The notes under the pieces: model-generated | Told to the model about the DNA's origin: nothing | The model's database searches: none | Seen by the model: the letters and a program-made list of their open reading frames with translations, nothing else | Program-made: the position numbers and the translations under genes | NCBI RefSeq assembly: GCF_040054535.1 | Contig: NC_090782.1 | Coordinates: 19,499,001-19,563,000 of the forward strand | DNA: 64,000 bases | From: Antennarius striatus | Taxonomy: Eukaryota; Chordata; Actinopteri; Lophiiformes; Antennariidae | Direction of reading: 5' to 3' | Shown here: positions 20,270-32,000 of the stretch, one piece after another | Position numbering within the stretch: position 1 is the first letter of the stretch | Layout of the letters: the number at the start of each line of letters is the position of its first letter

Positions 20270-20650
20270 CCGTTCTTTGCGGTTAATGTGTTCCAGGAAC
20301 CACGCGCGAATCACGAATTCCGCGATATAGCGACAAACTATTTAGCTTATTATTTACGGTACTTTAAATGTTTGTGAACCCTCCCCACACTGATATTAAA
20401 GCACCTTCTATCTGTATTAACCTTTTCCCACACTCTGATAGACTGTTTAAAGCACTTTTGTGTCTCATGATAGTCCGAGACTGATGGATGCCTTCAGCCA
20501 ATAGAATGTGCCTACGGTATCTGTCTACTAAAAATCCATGATGAGGTGGAGTCACAATTGTTGATGCGTGAATTCGCACTATATTTCTTGGTGACCTGTC
20601 CCACAAAATCTCGACTATTCCTATGATATAAAATACATTAGGATTCATGT
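20270..20650. mobile_element. Tigger/pogo-like DNA transposon remnant, copy 1
   Basis: The left part (CCCCGTTCTTTGCGGTTAAT then GTGTTCCAGGAACCACGCG) resembles Tigger/pogo ends of the type CCCTCGTTTATCGCGGTTAA. Downstream are AATTCCGCGATATAGCGACA and CCTACGGTATCTGTCTACTA then AAAATCCATGATG. The same ordered motifs recur at 60434-60730. No open transposase frame is present. Confidence 0.6.
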
Positions 20651-20684
20651 ACATAATCTACATTTCAATGTCCACCCTCTTATA

Positions 20685-20687
<3 letters not shown>

Positions 20688-20771
<84 letters not shown>
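20688..20771. repeat. (AT)n tract
   Basis: About 80 bases of nearly perfect AT dinucleotides, directly after the Tigger-like remnant. Confidence 0.95.
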
Positions 20772-20773
<2 letters not shown>

Positions 20774-21279
20774 CTACAGTATCTATATCTACATCTATAG
20801 AGCATGAATACTCCAGAGACTTCCCACACTACTTTTTACCACCATTCTCTTTTACTTAGCCTGTTCATGACAGGACTGTAGAACACAACAACAAAAAAAC
20901 CACTCTGCATTCTAGACAGCAGAAAAGTCAAGGACCTCTGCAGATCATGTGTGTCACTTCATCAAATTCTAAAATGATATGGATACCTGATAATTGGTCA
21001 TCTCAACAGCTGATCATGTTCTTATTTATTACATCTGAGAAAAGTAGCGGGCTGATACTAATTATTGTAGATAAATTTGCAAATGTTGTTCATGCTGGAA
21101 ACCAATATATCAAAATATGAAATATAACAGTGATAGAATTGTTAAAATACATTAAATGTTGACTTCCTCCTTTGAGTCCTTTGAGTCTATTGCCTGGAAA
21201 TGGATGACAGCCACTGACATAATCATCATCATTAGGACGCTGTCTTTGTTATTACATTCCTCTTCAAAGCAGTAATTTA

Positions 21280-21640
21280 TTGTAATTGTCAGCGTTCGTC
21301 CGTTCGTTCGTCCGTCCGTTAATCCACCAAATATCTTTGCAACCGTTGCATATAGAAAGATGAAACAAAAAGCACATTACTCGGGTGGCATAGGGGATGA
21401 AAATGAGATGATGACCTTGACCTTTAGAAAACTAGGGCAAGGTCAAATTTTAACTTTTGTACACTCGGGAACCAGATAAGATAGGAGGACGAGGGAGAAG
21501 GCCAGTGTAAGACCATAGATCAAAGCAGTAGCTTTGATCTATGAAAGTAGGTCAGAGCACTAGCTTTGATCTTTGACCTATGCAAATAGGTCAGGGTAAA
21601 ATTTTGAATTCAGGGGTGACGTGGGATGTTGCAGTCTGTG
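21280..21640. repeat. probable interspersed repeat with TTCG/TCCG start and TGACCT hexamers
   Basis: It opens with CGTTCGTCCGTTCGTTCGTC-type short tandem units at 21295-21320. Several TGACCT/AGGTCA hexamers follow, with a perfect 12-bp stem (ATAGATCAAAGC at 21515-21526, its complement at 21531-21542, loop AGTA). The mix of microsatellite head and palindromic body suggests a mobile repeat, but I cannot name the family. Confidence 0.4.
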
Positions 21641-23048
21641 ACTGCATTGGTTTTAGTTATAACTGTTATAACTTGTTAATACAGTAATCATGATAATTTC
21701 ATTGTAATTATGAGTGTTATTATAGCATATTAATGTATGCAAGCTATAATATTTCCATTACAATAAGAGAGAGGTTCTTCATTAATATCTAATAACATAC
21801 GACTGGACATCACTCACAGACTACATTTATCTGCGTCCATCCTTTCTTCTTAAAACCTGAAGAACTGAAAACTTGTTCATAGGCCATGTAGCAGCTCTTA
21901 CGGGTGTAATTAGATCTAATTACCTCTACCAATAAATATGCAAGTTAGCTGACTTAAATGTCAATTTCTCTAACCATTCAGACCTCTTAAAGTGAGTGTG
22001 AAATAATGTGTGTTTTACATTTATAGTTTATCACTGCACCCAGAGCATACAATTTCATTATGACAGATTGTGATGTATTTTCCAGATATAAAGTCTTATC
22101 TTTCACTGATACAGGAAATCCATATGACTGAATCAGTATTATTCCAGCTACATATAGGTGACATCTATGTGTCTCTACTTGTCTCTATAACAGTACGATG
22201 ACCAAAACAAATTTCCTCCATCCAAATATACTGTATATTCTAGTCACCCTTATCAGGATTATGATCCACATTGGATTCAATTATACATCATTGTGAAACA
22301 TCATGAGTTGTCAATGCCTTGTCTTTCTATTCTGTTATAAATTAAAGCAGACCCAGTCTTATGATAACATTAAAGAAGGCCCCACCCAAAGTTTATCACA
22401 TTTAATCAAGCCCTGTACATACAGTATCATCAACATCTGCACACCCAACTTTTTGACAAACTAACATGAGTGATGCATAACCTCCTCCATCACTCATCAG
22501 GAATAGGATGTCCACACCCTTGTAAGGACCAGATCAAGAGGATGCCACAATTATATTACTGCAGATACAATCCCCTACAAGGTGCTGGAACATGTGCTGG
22601 ACTTTATTGGTTATGCTGTAATCAGCCTGTTCATAAAAAATTACTCTGAGCATCATCCAGTTGCGGATGAGTCAAATAAATGCCACAAAGATCATTGATG
22701 TGGTTGATGAAGGAAACCGTCTTACCCACCATGTCAGACCTTCAGCAAAGCAATTGGTGTCAAAGTTGGAAAAACATTAATTTCTCGATTTAGTGATTAT
22801 GATAAATTAATTAGTTGAATATTTGTACACAAAGGACATTAAATGTTGTTTAATTATGTAATTCAAAAAATGAGTATAATTCATAAACTGTTCTGCACAT
22901 AGAGGACTGAACCACCTCAGCTGTATTGTGATGGTGGCCTTGGTGTGCATGATGGTGTGAACATGGTATTTACCCAGCATGCCGTCCTCAGCCGGGTGTA
23001 CGCTGTAAGACCATCTGATTCATTCTGATTTTGTAACTCTGCGCGCGG

Positions 23049-23050
<2 letters not shown>

Positions 23051-23105
<55 letters not shown>

Positions 23106-23152
23106 TACCAGGTTTCCCATTGGGATAATAAATAACTGAACTGAACTGAACT
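23051..23152. repeat. (GT)n microsatellite followed by a LINE/SINE 3' tail
   Basis: GT units run from 23051 to 23102. The segment TTTCCCATTGGGATAATAAA and four ACTGA units follow. A TTCCCAxTGGGAxxAATAAA segment plus short tandem repeat is the 3' end of many fish LINEs and their SINEs. Confidence 0.7.
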
Positions 23153-26100
23153 GAGTTGTCCAGGCTTTTTGCCACCTCTCACCCAGTGTCAGTTGGGATG
23201 AATTATAAACCCCTGCAACTCTGCACAGGAAATGTATTTACAAAAGAGTGATTGATGATGTACGGTATTGCATAAGTGATTTATTAACATGGCTCCTACA
23301 ACAGAAATTATTGGAAACCTCTGTAAACTCTGGACCATAACGCATGTAAACTTAACGTAACAAAATCTCAGTATTTCACCATAGTAACATTTGAAAACTT
23401 TGACGGGATCATAGACTTTCTTTTCATGTTTTTTTTTTAAATTTAATTGGGCACAAGTAACATACCTTTTATCTTATCTTACTTTTAACACTAAGTACAC
23501 TTATCTTAATTTTAGAGTTAACTGACTACATGACCAGTTTGATCACAGGCTTTACTGTTTCCCCTCCAGTTCACATTCTGCTGTCCTCAGCATTTCTTGA
23601 TCAGGTCACTCATATGAAAGGTGACGTCCAATAATCTGAGGTAGAGGGCAGGACAAATCTCCACAGGTCAGACAGATAATCCCTCTCTTCTTCTCTTTAT
23701 CAGTCAATTCAGGGTTCCTTTTGTTTTAAAATTCACATTCACCTGGATATCACAACTTCTCTCCACACACACACACACAGAGTCTGTCAGCCATGATAAT
23801 TTGTGCATTTCAATGAAGGTATTTCATGTTTCTACAAATAAAACAATCATTTGAAGCTGGCTTTGCAGATTGCTCATCTTCTTTGTTGCATATATCTATT
23901 TACACTATTCAAAGTTCAACATAGCAGTGGATAATATATCTTCCATGGCACATTTATTTTGCAATTTACAACTTACACATGGTTCTCAGAAGTTATCTTG
24001 AAATGACTCCTGGTTCTGGGATAAATGTGTGCTCTTTAAATCACGCCAATGTTTTTTTTTTTTACTCTGAGGTCTCATAATAATTGTGAACTTGGAACAT
24101 TTTCTTGTCTTTGTGTTGATTTTCATTTTCAATCAGGATCATTGTTAATACTGCTGTAATGAGTCAGGCATAAATCTATAAATTAAAGTATGGCATATAA
24201 AAGACAATATTTGAGATTGGAAGCAATTGTTGAATAAAATTTTATCTAAGATTATTGTTGTGCAGATCATGTGGGCGGTGGAAAGTAAAATATTTCATTA
24301 CCTGCTACATTGCATAGATTACTGTTTACATTGATATTTGTACCTCGCTCTAGTTACTAAAACATGTTGAATTATTTACAAATTTCAGTACAACCATTTT
24401 AGGAAAAGCCTTCATGCAGCGCAAAGCTTTCATTCTGAAAATACATTATTTTTGTTCTAAATCAGCCTCTGTAGGTTGAAAGCTTGTTTTCCACGGTGGC
24501 TGTTTGTGTACATTTTTAAAGCACATTGCTGTGCAGGACACAACAGGAAGAGGGCGCTGTTTTCCTTAAGGCAAAGGATCTGAAGTTTGAGCAGCAAATC
24601 ATTGCAATCTGTGGCGTCATGGTTTCATGACACTTATCTAAGATTGAATGAGACATGATTTCATTTCAAAGCTGTCATCCGTCTAACCATTCTCAATTTT
24701 ATTGGCTGTTATGTGATCAAATACCACGGCTGGTTTGCACAACTAACTAGTGTTTAAGTATGTTGAATGCCTTGTTTGTCTTAATGGCACAAGGTGTGTC
24801 TCCACCATCGTCATTAAAACCTAGCGATCAATTATAACTTCCAGGCTACACATCAAAAACAAACGATGTGAATGTTTTTATAGGTACTAATTAAGGGTAA
24901 TTAACGTGTAACTTTACCACCTTCTAGTGTCTCCATTATGACGTGACGTGCAATCTAGTAATAATAATAATAATTTTAAAAAGTATGCGGATGTCCCTCT
25001 GTCTCAATGGAGAGGCATTGTTCAATCTATGTGTGTGACCTTATGTCCTACAGAAATAAGAGGAAGAAAAACAAGATCATTGTTGAATGAACATTTCTAA
25101 CGTTCATTGGAACTTCCCGTTAGTTTGGTTTATTTTGAGACTTAATAAAAACAGATGATGATCACAAAAATTCACATTAATATTGATTTTGTACCTGCTT
25201 TTCCACAGCTGCAGACATGTGCATGAGAAATGTGTTTCTTCTTTGTACCAGCAGAGGCTGACTGGAGTGTTTTCCTGTTTGGCAGAACATTTCTTCACTT
25301 ATCTTCGCTTGACTTGAAAGCAGGTATTGTTGAACCATCAGGAAGCGTTGAGGTGCAAATTCAATGAAACTACATTGAATGGACGTTAAATAATATGCCG
25401 GCTAAAAATTATTACAGTATGTGGAAGTTTATTTGCTTTTCCATTTTACACATCATTATGCTTTCCTGGGTTTTTAGCAAGAACAAATCTTTACACACTT
25501 TGTGTACAGGTTGCGTGCACTTTGTGTACAGGTTGCGTGCGCACGTACTTGTGTGTGTGTGTTAAAGAAATAATAGACGTCGTGCCAGACAGGTGTTATC
25601 TAATCACATTAAATCACGTCTTACCTCCACCACTTGCAGTTCATGATTTAAATGTCACGGCTTAATGCTCATCACTTCAACAGCTCAACCTGTTGTCAAC
25701 AAGAGAAAAGTAGCAGCTGAATTTGTGTTTTGTCTTCTCTTCAGCAGTGATGACTTCACTGTTTAATTTTGAATTATTTTCAAAGATACATAGGCCAATG
25801 ATGTTCCTCTACTGCAGGCAACTGGATCCAGACCCGCATCATAATCCATATCCCTATTTGGAGAGTTACAGTGGATGTCACTGTATGGCATCAGACTGTA
25901 TTTCCACCAATATGTGACAGTCATTATCCACTGAAGTCAAATAAGAGTCATTCAAATGGGATTTATGTATTTGGGAAATATACCATGATTTGTATCTGAA
26001 ATAATTATATCTACAGTATATCCAAAGAGTCTATTTCAAATGTGTGCTATGTTCTGGGTGCAATGCAGTTGATTAGCGACAGTGTTGTTGGCATTAGTCT

Positions 26101-27810
26101 GCATGCTCTGTGTGCATTTTCCAACAGTACTGTAATTTGCCTATATGCCATATGCATTGATTACAGGACTAACCTCCTTCTTCATTGTCCGGAACATGCT
26201 TTGGATATCAATTTATTGAAAGAAGTTGCTGCTGAGTGTGTGAATGACGTCCCCTTCATGTGGGAACTCTTTTTTATAACAAAACTGTCTACACAGAGCC
26301 ACCAAATTTTGTGGTTGAACTTTTGTTTACTGTGCCAATTCCTAATTTTAAAAAAATTGAACTCTCAGATATTAATTACAAAAAAATGATCAATTGTAGT
26401 GATTACATAAATATTTTTTAGACCTCATGTTTGCTTAATGTGTATTATAAACACTGTAAAAGGAATATTTCCTGTAAAGCAGGATCAATTAAAAAAAAAG
26501 ATACAGTAATCCAAAGTGATCCATAGTTGTGCTTTTCTTTTATTGCATGGGTGATAAGTTGTAGAGAAATTAAACTTTTAATATTACTGGAGGTAAATGA
26601 AAAAAAAAACTTGTTGCATCTCCTACTGAATGCATGTTGGCAACTGTGACAATAAAAAGAATAAAATACCACTCATAGCTGTGGTAGGCTGTGCATTTCA
26701 TACCTAGGCCTTCAGTAATTCTATCCTTAGTCAAACTTGCATAAATACATCCCATAATGCTGTGAGCAGCTCCCATCGCTGCCACCAATATAGCGTTCAG
26801 GACTGAGAAGTTTATAACTTCTCTCAAATGGGACAAAAAACGGCGTCAGCCCCACTCCTTTTATTGTCACTTTCACAGAAGAACCCCGCAGGGTACCTTT
26901 TATAGACGTCATACAACTACGTCAAAGAGCAAAACCGACTGAAATGACCATCATTTATGACACCACAGCTAGAGAAACGAAATACAGACATACACTAACA
27001 CACTACCAGATGTTGCATCACCTCTATCAGGGATAAAACAGGCTATATTTCAGCAGGGAAACAAGTCTCTTTGTGTATTTCCACAACAATCACACAGCTG
27101 CGAAGTGCACCACATCATTTATACACATTGCTCTTGGAGATGCAAGAGCAAGCATTTCTTTCATTATTAGTTTTTCTAATTTTATTTCAGCATAATTGAT
27201 TTGATATAAATGAAATTAAATTACAAGAACATTAAATATGAATACTTGGATAAATTAAATGCTTGTACTCACCGAAAGAACTCTTCAAACGGCTTATAGA
27301 AACACAAAATACATTCTCCTTTCTTTTCTCAAGAACACTCCACTAGCTAGAACAGGTTAACTAGAACAGGTTAGCTCCTTCAGGGATCGCAACCGTCTAG
27401 AGCTTCTCTTCAAATGTGCTCTGCATATCGTATGCATAGCCCCGCCTTCTCAGAGTGAGTATCCAGTCACAGGACACATACATGTCAGGTGAACGTGAAG
27501 CCAGCTGGAAGGCCTTAACGTCGCCAACTCGTGATCTGATTGGCTATTGCATCTGTCTATTAACTATATGTTCCCGGTCACTCACAATGCAGGGAGACCT
27601 GCGTTCTAGATTCTGAAGGTCCTGGGCAGATTTCATTCCACCTGGCAACACAAGCTAGCTGAATTCTGATTGGATAAAACCCCTCTAATCTAAAAATAGA
27701 ATACTTACCCAGTGTTGGCCTATGTCATATTATATCTGAATGTATAATTACATATTTATACATATATTTGAATAAATTTATTAAAGGAAAATGCATCAAA
27801 ATATAATTAA

Positions 27811-28255
27811 AGGGACAGTAAAGTTAACTTTAAGTGACATATATGTTATTCATCATTACATAGAAGAAAAAATAAATTTTATATGTGTAGCATCATCGGT
27901 TTGGTCAAAAAAGCTTAAAATCTGCGCCGCAGCAGCTTATTCTAAAGAACGACAGGTCCTTGTCTTCGCGTCTTTTTGCTGTTCTGTTGACGCAGCCGTT
28001 CACCACACAGGTGACCATGATATTTTTGGTGTTAATAGCGTCTAGAGTTGCATTGTTTTTATGGCTGCTAAGCTATGTTTGGCCCCAGTGACGTATGACG
28101 CCTACGTGACCACTGAATACGGAAGCTGCTGCAGCACAGATTTTAAGCTTTTTTGACCAAACGGATGATGCTACACACATAAAATTTATTTTTTCTTCTA
28201 TTTTTCATAATGATGAATAACAAATATGTCACTTAAAATTAACTTTACTGTCCCT
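27811..28255. mobile_element. 445-bp foldback (long inverted repeat) element flanked by TTAA
   Basis: The left arm (about 27811-27940) begins AGGGACAGTAAAGTTAACTT. The right arm (about 28122-28255) is its reverse complement over about 130 bases with roughly one mismatch in twelve and a small indel. Both ends abut TTAA (27807-27810 and 28256-28259). The middle 180 bases are unique. No transposase is encoded. The TTAA target suggests piggyBac-type mobilisation, but the tips are not the CCCT expected of that superfamily, so the class is open. Confidence 0.8.
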
Positions 28256-28809
28256 TTAACTTTCATCATACATATTATCACGATCTCTGGTTATGTTAGA
28301 CCAGCAGAGAAGGCCTTGCTGGCCCTGACCGTGCACCACTGACTCATAGTGACCCAGTAGTCCCATTTATTGAAATCATGCCTTATCCCAAATCAAAATC
28401 ACATCCCTGTAACTAATATTAAGAGAGAATATCACCTTCTGTGAAGTCAAATCTGAGCCACAACACATTATAAACACTAACAAATACGAACCACCTAAAC
28501 ATGTGAGTTTTTCTCCTGCATTATTCTGAGGAATCAGAAGGGCACAGAAGCTCAAAGCTGTTGAAAGCTCTTATGTTGTTGTTTTTCTGCGTTTTGAAAT
28601 AGAGAAATTGTCATTTGGGATTAGCTGGATCAAAGAATTGTGGCCATTTAAAAAAAAAAAAAGGATTAAGGATTTTTTAAAAGGATCTCGAAAATGTAAA
28701 AAACAAACAAAAACAACCTCTCCTGAATAAAGATGGAATATAAATTTTAAACAGATATTTTTTAATATAACAAATAGTGACAGGTTTTGTCCTCCTTTGG
28801 CTGACAAAG

Positions 28810-29023
28810 CGGCGCATTGGGTGTATTGTTCCTTTAAAGGCTGCTGCCCCCTGCAGCGTCGTCATTGCGCAGAACAGTTTGAACCAAAAAGCGGAGTGAC
28901 CTTCCTCCGCTCTCAGTCAGAGAGAGGGGCAACACTGAAGCAATAAACCGGTCACCGCTGCCACGGTTCCCCCCACACGTTAGCCTTAGAAATGAATAAC
29001 AACTTAGTCGGAGATGAAGTCGG
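28810..29023 (+). promoter_or_regulatory. dazap1 promoter / 5' UTR region
   Basis: Sequence just before and in exon 1 is richer in C, G and CpG than the flanks, and similar composition continues into intron 1 to about 29450. No TATA box is evident near the start. This fits a housekeeping-type CpG promoter. The transcription start is not determined. Confidence 0.5.
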
Positions 29024-32000
29024 GTAAGATTTATTCAACATAAGCTTCCGCTGCAGACGCATGCCGTCGTAAAGTGTATTTAAATATAAAGTTAATGGTA
29101 GCGTCCTCACTTCATTTGACAGCTAACGTTAGCTAGCAAGCTAAGGTAGCTTTATAACTTAGCGACATCGCTAGCCTGGAGAAAGACGGACAAAAAGTGA
29201 CATTAGTTATAGAAGGTCATTTGTTATTGTTATTTTCTTCAGTAAAATATACGATTGTAATGTGGAGTATTTTCTTTGATATTGTCAAGCTAATGCGTGA
29301 ACGTGTGAATACTTATTTGAGTGCTGTTTTTAGTTAGCTCGACGCAACTGAGCTAGCATAGCTACGAAACGTTTGGCAGCGAAAGTCTCATCTTCACTTC
29401 GCCAAAGCGAGGGGACATTTAGCGGACACTGCGAGAGGATGGAGCGCTCTCCTCCGCACTCACCGTCCACTTTTCTCATACCCCCCATTCTTGGTCAAAC
29501 GTAACTGAACTCGTTTAACAGTTTCGGTACGAGCAGCACTTCGACTACCTATAAACTTCCAGTTTTGCAACCAGTATCCGGACTCGTTGTTCCGCATGCA
29601 GGTAGCCGAGGAGTAGCTCACCTTCACTGCTCTCCGAACAGAAAATCCTGGGGGTTCCACTGATGATGGTGGATTCGGTGGTTGATGGTGACTGCTGCAG
29701 GATCTGGAGTCGGTTACTAGCCGTCAGCCTGCTAAACGCAGTGGCTATGCCCCTAACTCATGTGGCAGGAGGTCCACAACAAGTCCATTTTTGTCTTGGG
29801 TATAGTGTTCAGTATTTGAGAACCAATGACAAACACACAGATCACAGTGAATACAGGGTCTGTAGCTGTTGTTGTTGTTGGTCTGTAGAAGCTTTGGGAG
29901 CAGCTTTGCCTCCAGGTGTGTAATATTGACTACATAGGATGTTGTTCACCACCAGGGATGTAATCCTGTTGATTCCCCCAACAAGACCTCTGTATTTTTT
30001 ACTTAATGAAGAAAACTGGACTTGGAAAAAAAATGCATGGTGTTCGTCTTGTATTTGAGTTGGCAACTGTGCGCATATTACTGTTTATCATTTGCTTTTT
30101 GCTCAAAGAGACAATCGGTGACTTGCCTAATGGTGATGTATTTACTCTCATCAGTAAACTTTTCGTGGGCGGATTGGACTGGAGCACCACACAAGGTAAG
30201 CCATAGTGTTTAATCTGCTAAGGCTCTGTCTTTTCATGCACCACTTGTTTTGTTTTACAGGAATTTGTCGAGGTGACACTGATGTAGTTGTGGGAACTTT
30301 AAGGGACTTTGATTAAAAGTTGAATAAACAAGATGACCAGATATTTCCTTACTGACAGGACTTACAAAATACTTTGGACACTGGGTTAAGGCTGAATTGG
30401 ATGCTTATTTATATCAAAACGCTTATAACATGTTTATTATCCAGTAGACATCAATTTAAACAGCATCATATTTTAAGCATCATACGATGCCAAGTGTCAC
30501 TTCAGAAGCATTTTGTATTGGTATGTGTTTACTGTATAGGAATCAAATTGACACCAATCAAGTTTTGATTGATAGGTGGACATAACGTGTCACCTTCTAA
30601 AATGATCGTAATGTTTCAGGTAAAGCATAGTGTAGACAATAGAAACCAGTTACTGTTCATGGTTTAACATCGAATCACAGTAAGGATTGTATATTTATGT
30701 CACAATAACACCAAGTGGAAAAAATAGCAGGAATGTTTTACAATGCAATATGCTGGCCTGCAAAACACTGTTGCTTAAACTGTTCTGCACATTTGTTGAG
30801 TCTGTAATTTGCATGCAAATGTCAGAGGATTTGTACTCCAGAAATTGTTGGTAGAGTCTGCTTGTAGCCTCCTAATCAATGCAGTTTTTCTCTCTTGAAT
30901 ATACTGAGATTTTTGATATTTTCTGGAGTCATGGAGTCATTATTGATGGCCAGTTGCAAACATTGATGGACGAGTTTATTCATAACATTGTTATCTGGTC
31001 TGCATACAAAGTGTCCTCTCATTCAGAGTTGCATTGAGATGGTCTAGTTGTATGAAGCACTATTCAGGCCTTACTTGTGTTAACAGCTCTATTAACATTA
31101 ATATCAGAACTATAGTGCAGCATAACTCTCAGCTTGTTTCCCTGGCAATGCCTGAGGGCTTCCCAGCAATGGGAAAAGCAATTATGATAACTCTCAAAAG
31201 TGAATTCTCATTTGTTCAAATGTGCATGTTTTCTTTTGTGGACATGTTCACCATTACAGTTCTTGTGTGTGTACATATTTAGTGCGATGCAATACGACAA
31301 CGGGTCAGTGCTTTGTCCCTAACGAGTGCCAGTATATCACTTTAATCTGATTGCACTTGCATGTTTTACATAATGAAATAATAGCACAATTCCCAACATA
31401 CTGCCATAAGACAAAATCAAGGTCAGCAAATGACTTGTACTGTGTAAATTTCATAGAACGGTAGTTGTGTTTTTTCCCTCCTCCACACCTGTTTTGCTAC
31501 TAGTTACAGATTTAGAGCAGGTTGAAATGCTGGGGATATTTTTTCAGCATCATTTATCATACTAAAAAGTATGAGTTCTATAAATTGTGACTGCACGTTG
31601 TGTTCAGGTGGCAAACTATTCATATGATTTCACGGTTGCAATTTTGCTGTATGAGCTTGTTTTTTATGAAGAAGCCCTGTTGTGTTTTTTCTTTCTTTTC
31701 TCAGAAACATTAAGAAATTACTTCTCACAGTATGGGGAAGTTGTAGATTGTGTCATTATGAAGGACAAAACTACAAACCAATCACGAGGCTTTGGCTTTG
31801 TCAAATTCAAAGACCCCAATTGTGTACGGACAGTGCTGGAAACAAAGCCACACAATCTAGATGGAAGAAATGTGAGTATTTTCGATCAAAGTAGCAGATA
31901 GTGTAATCCTTTCAAGCAATCTGCATGCTCATTGTGTGATTAATGTGAAAAACTTTATCCAGTATTTCATCGTAGAACGTTGCTAGAAGTTATTCAAGGA

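Larger units (their letters stand above)
20772..27806. other. gene-poor interval between gamt and dazap1
   Basis: About 7 kb of AT-rich DNA. I found no exon with family resemblance and no frame longer than 115 codons on either strand; the two longest, 26042-26389 (+) and 26570-26836 (-), have no recognisable motif. The interval holds the repeat at 21280-21640, a (GT)n tract at 23051-23102, a LINE/SINE tail at 23105-23152 and small (AAT)n tracts (24958-24974). Confidence 0.5.

Noticed and set aside
26042-26389. A 115-codon frame as a possible gene in the gamt-dazap1 interval.
   Set aside because: It is in AT-rich DNA, has no recognisable motif, no flanking splice sites that extend it, and ends in low-complexity codons.
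27791-28045. An 84-codon plus-strand frame starting just before the foldback element.
   Set aside because: It is the translation of the inverted-repeat arm and part of the core; no family match.
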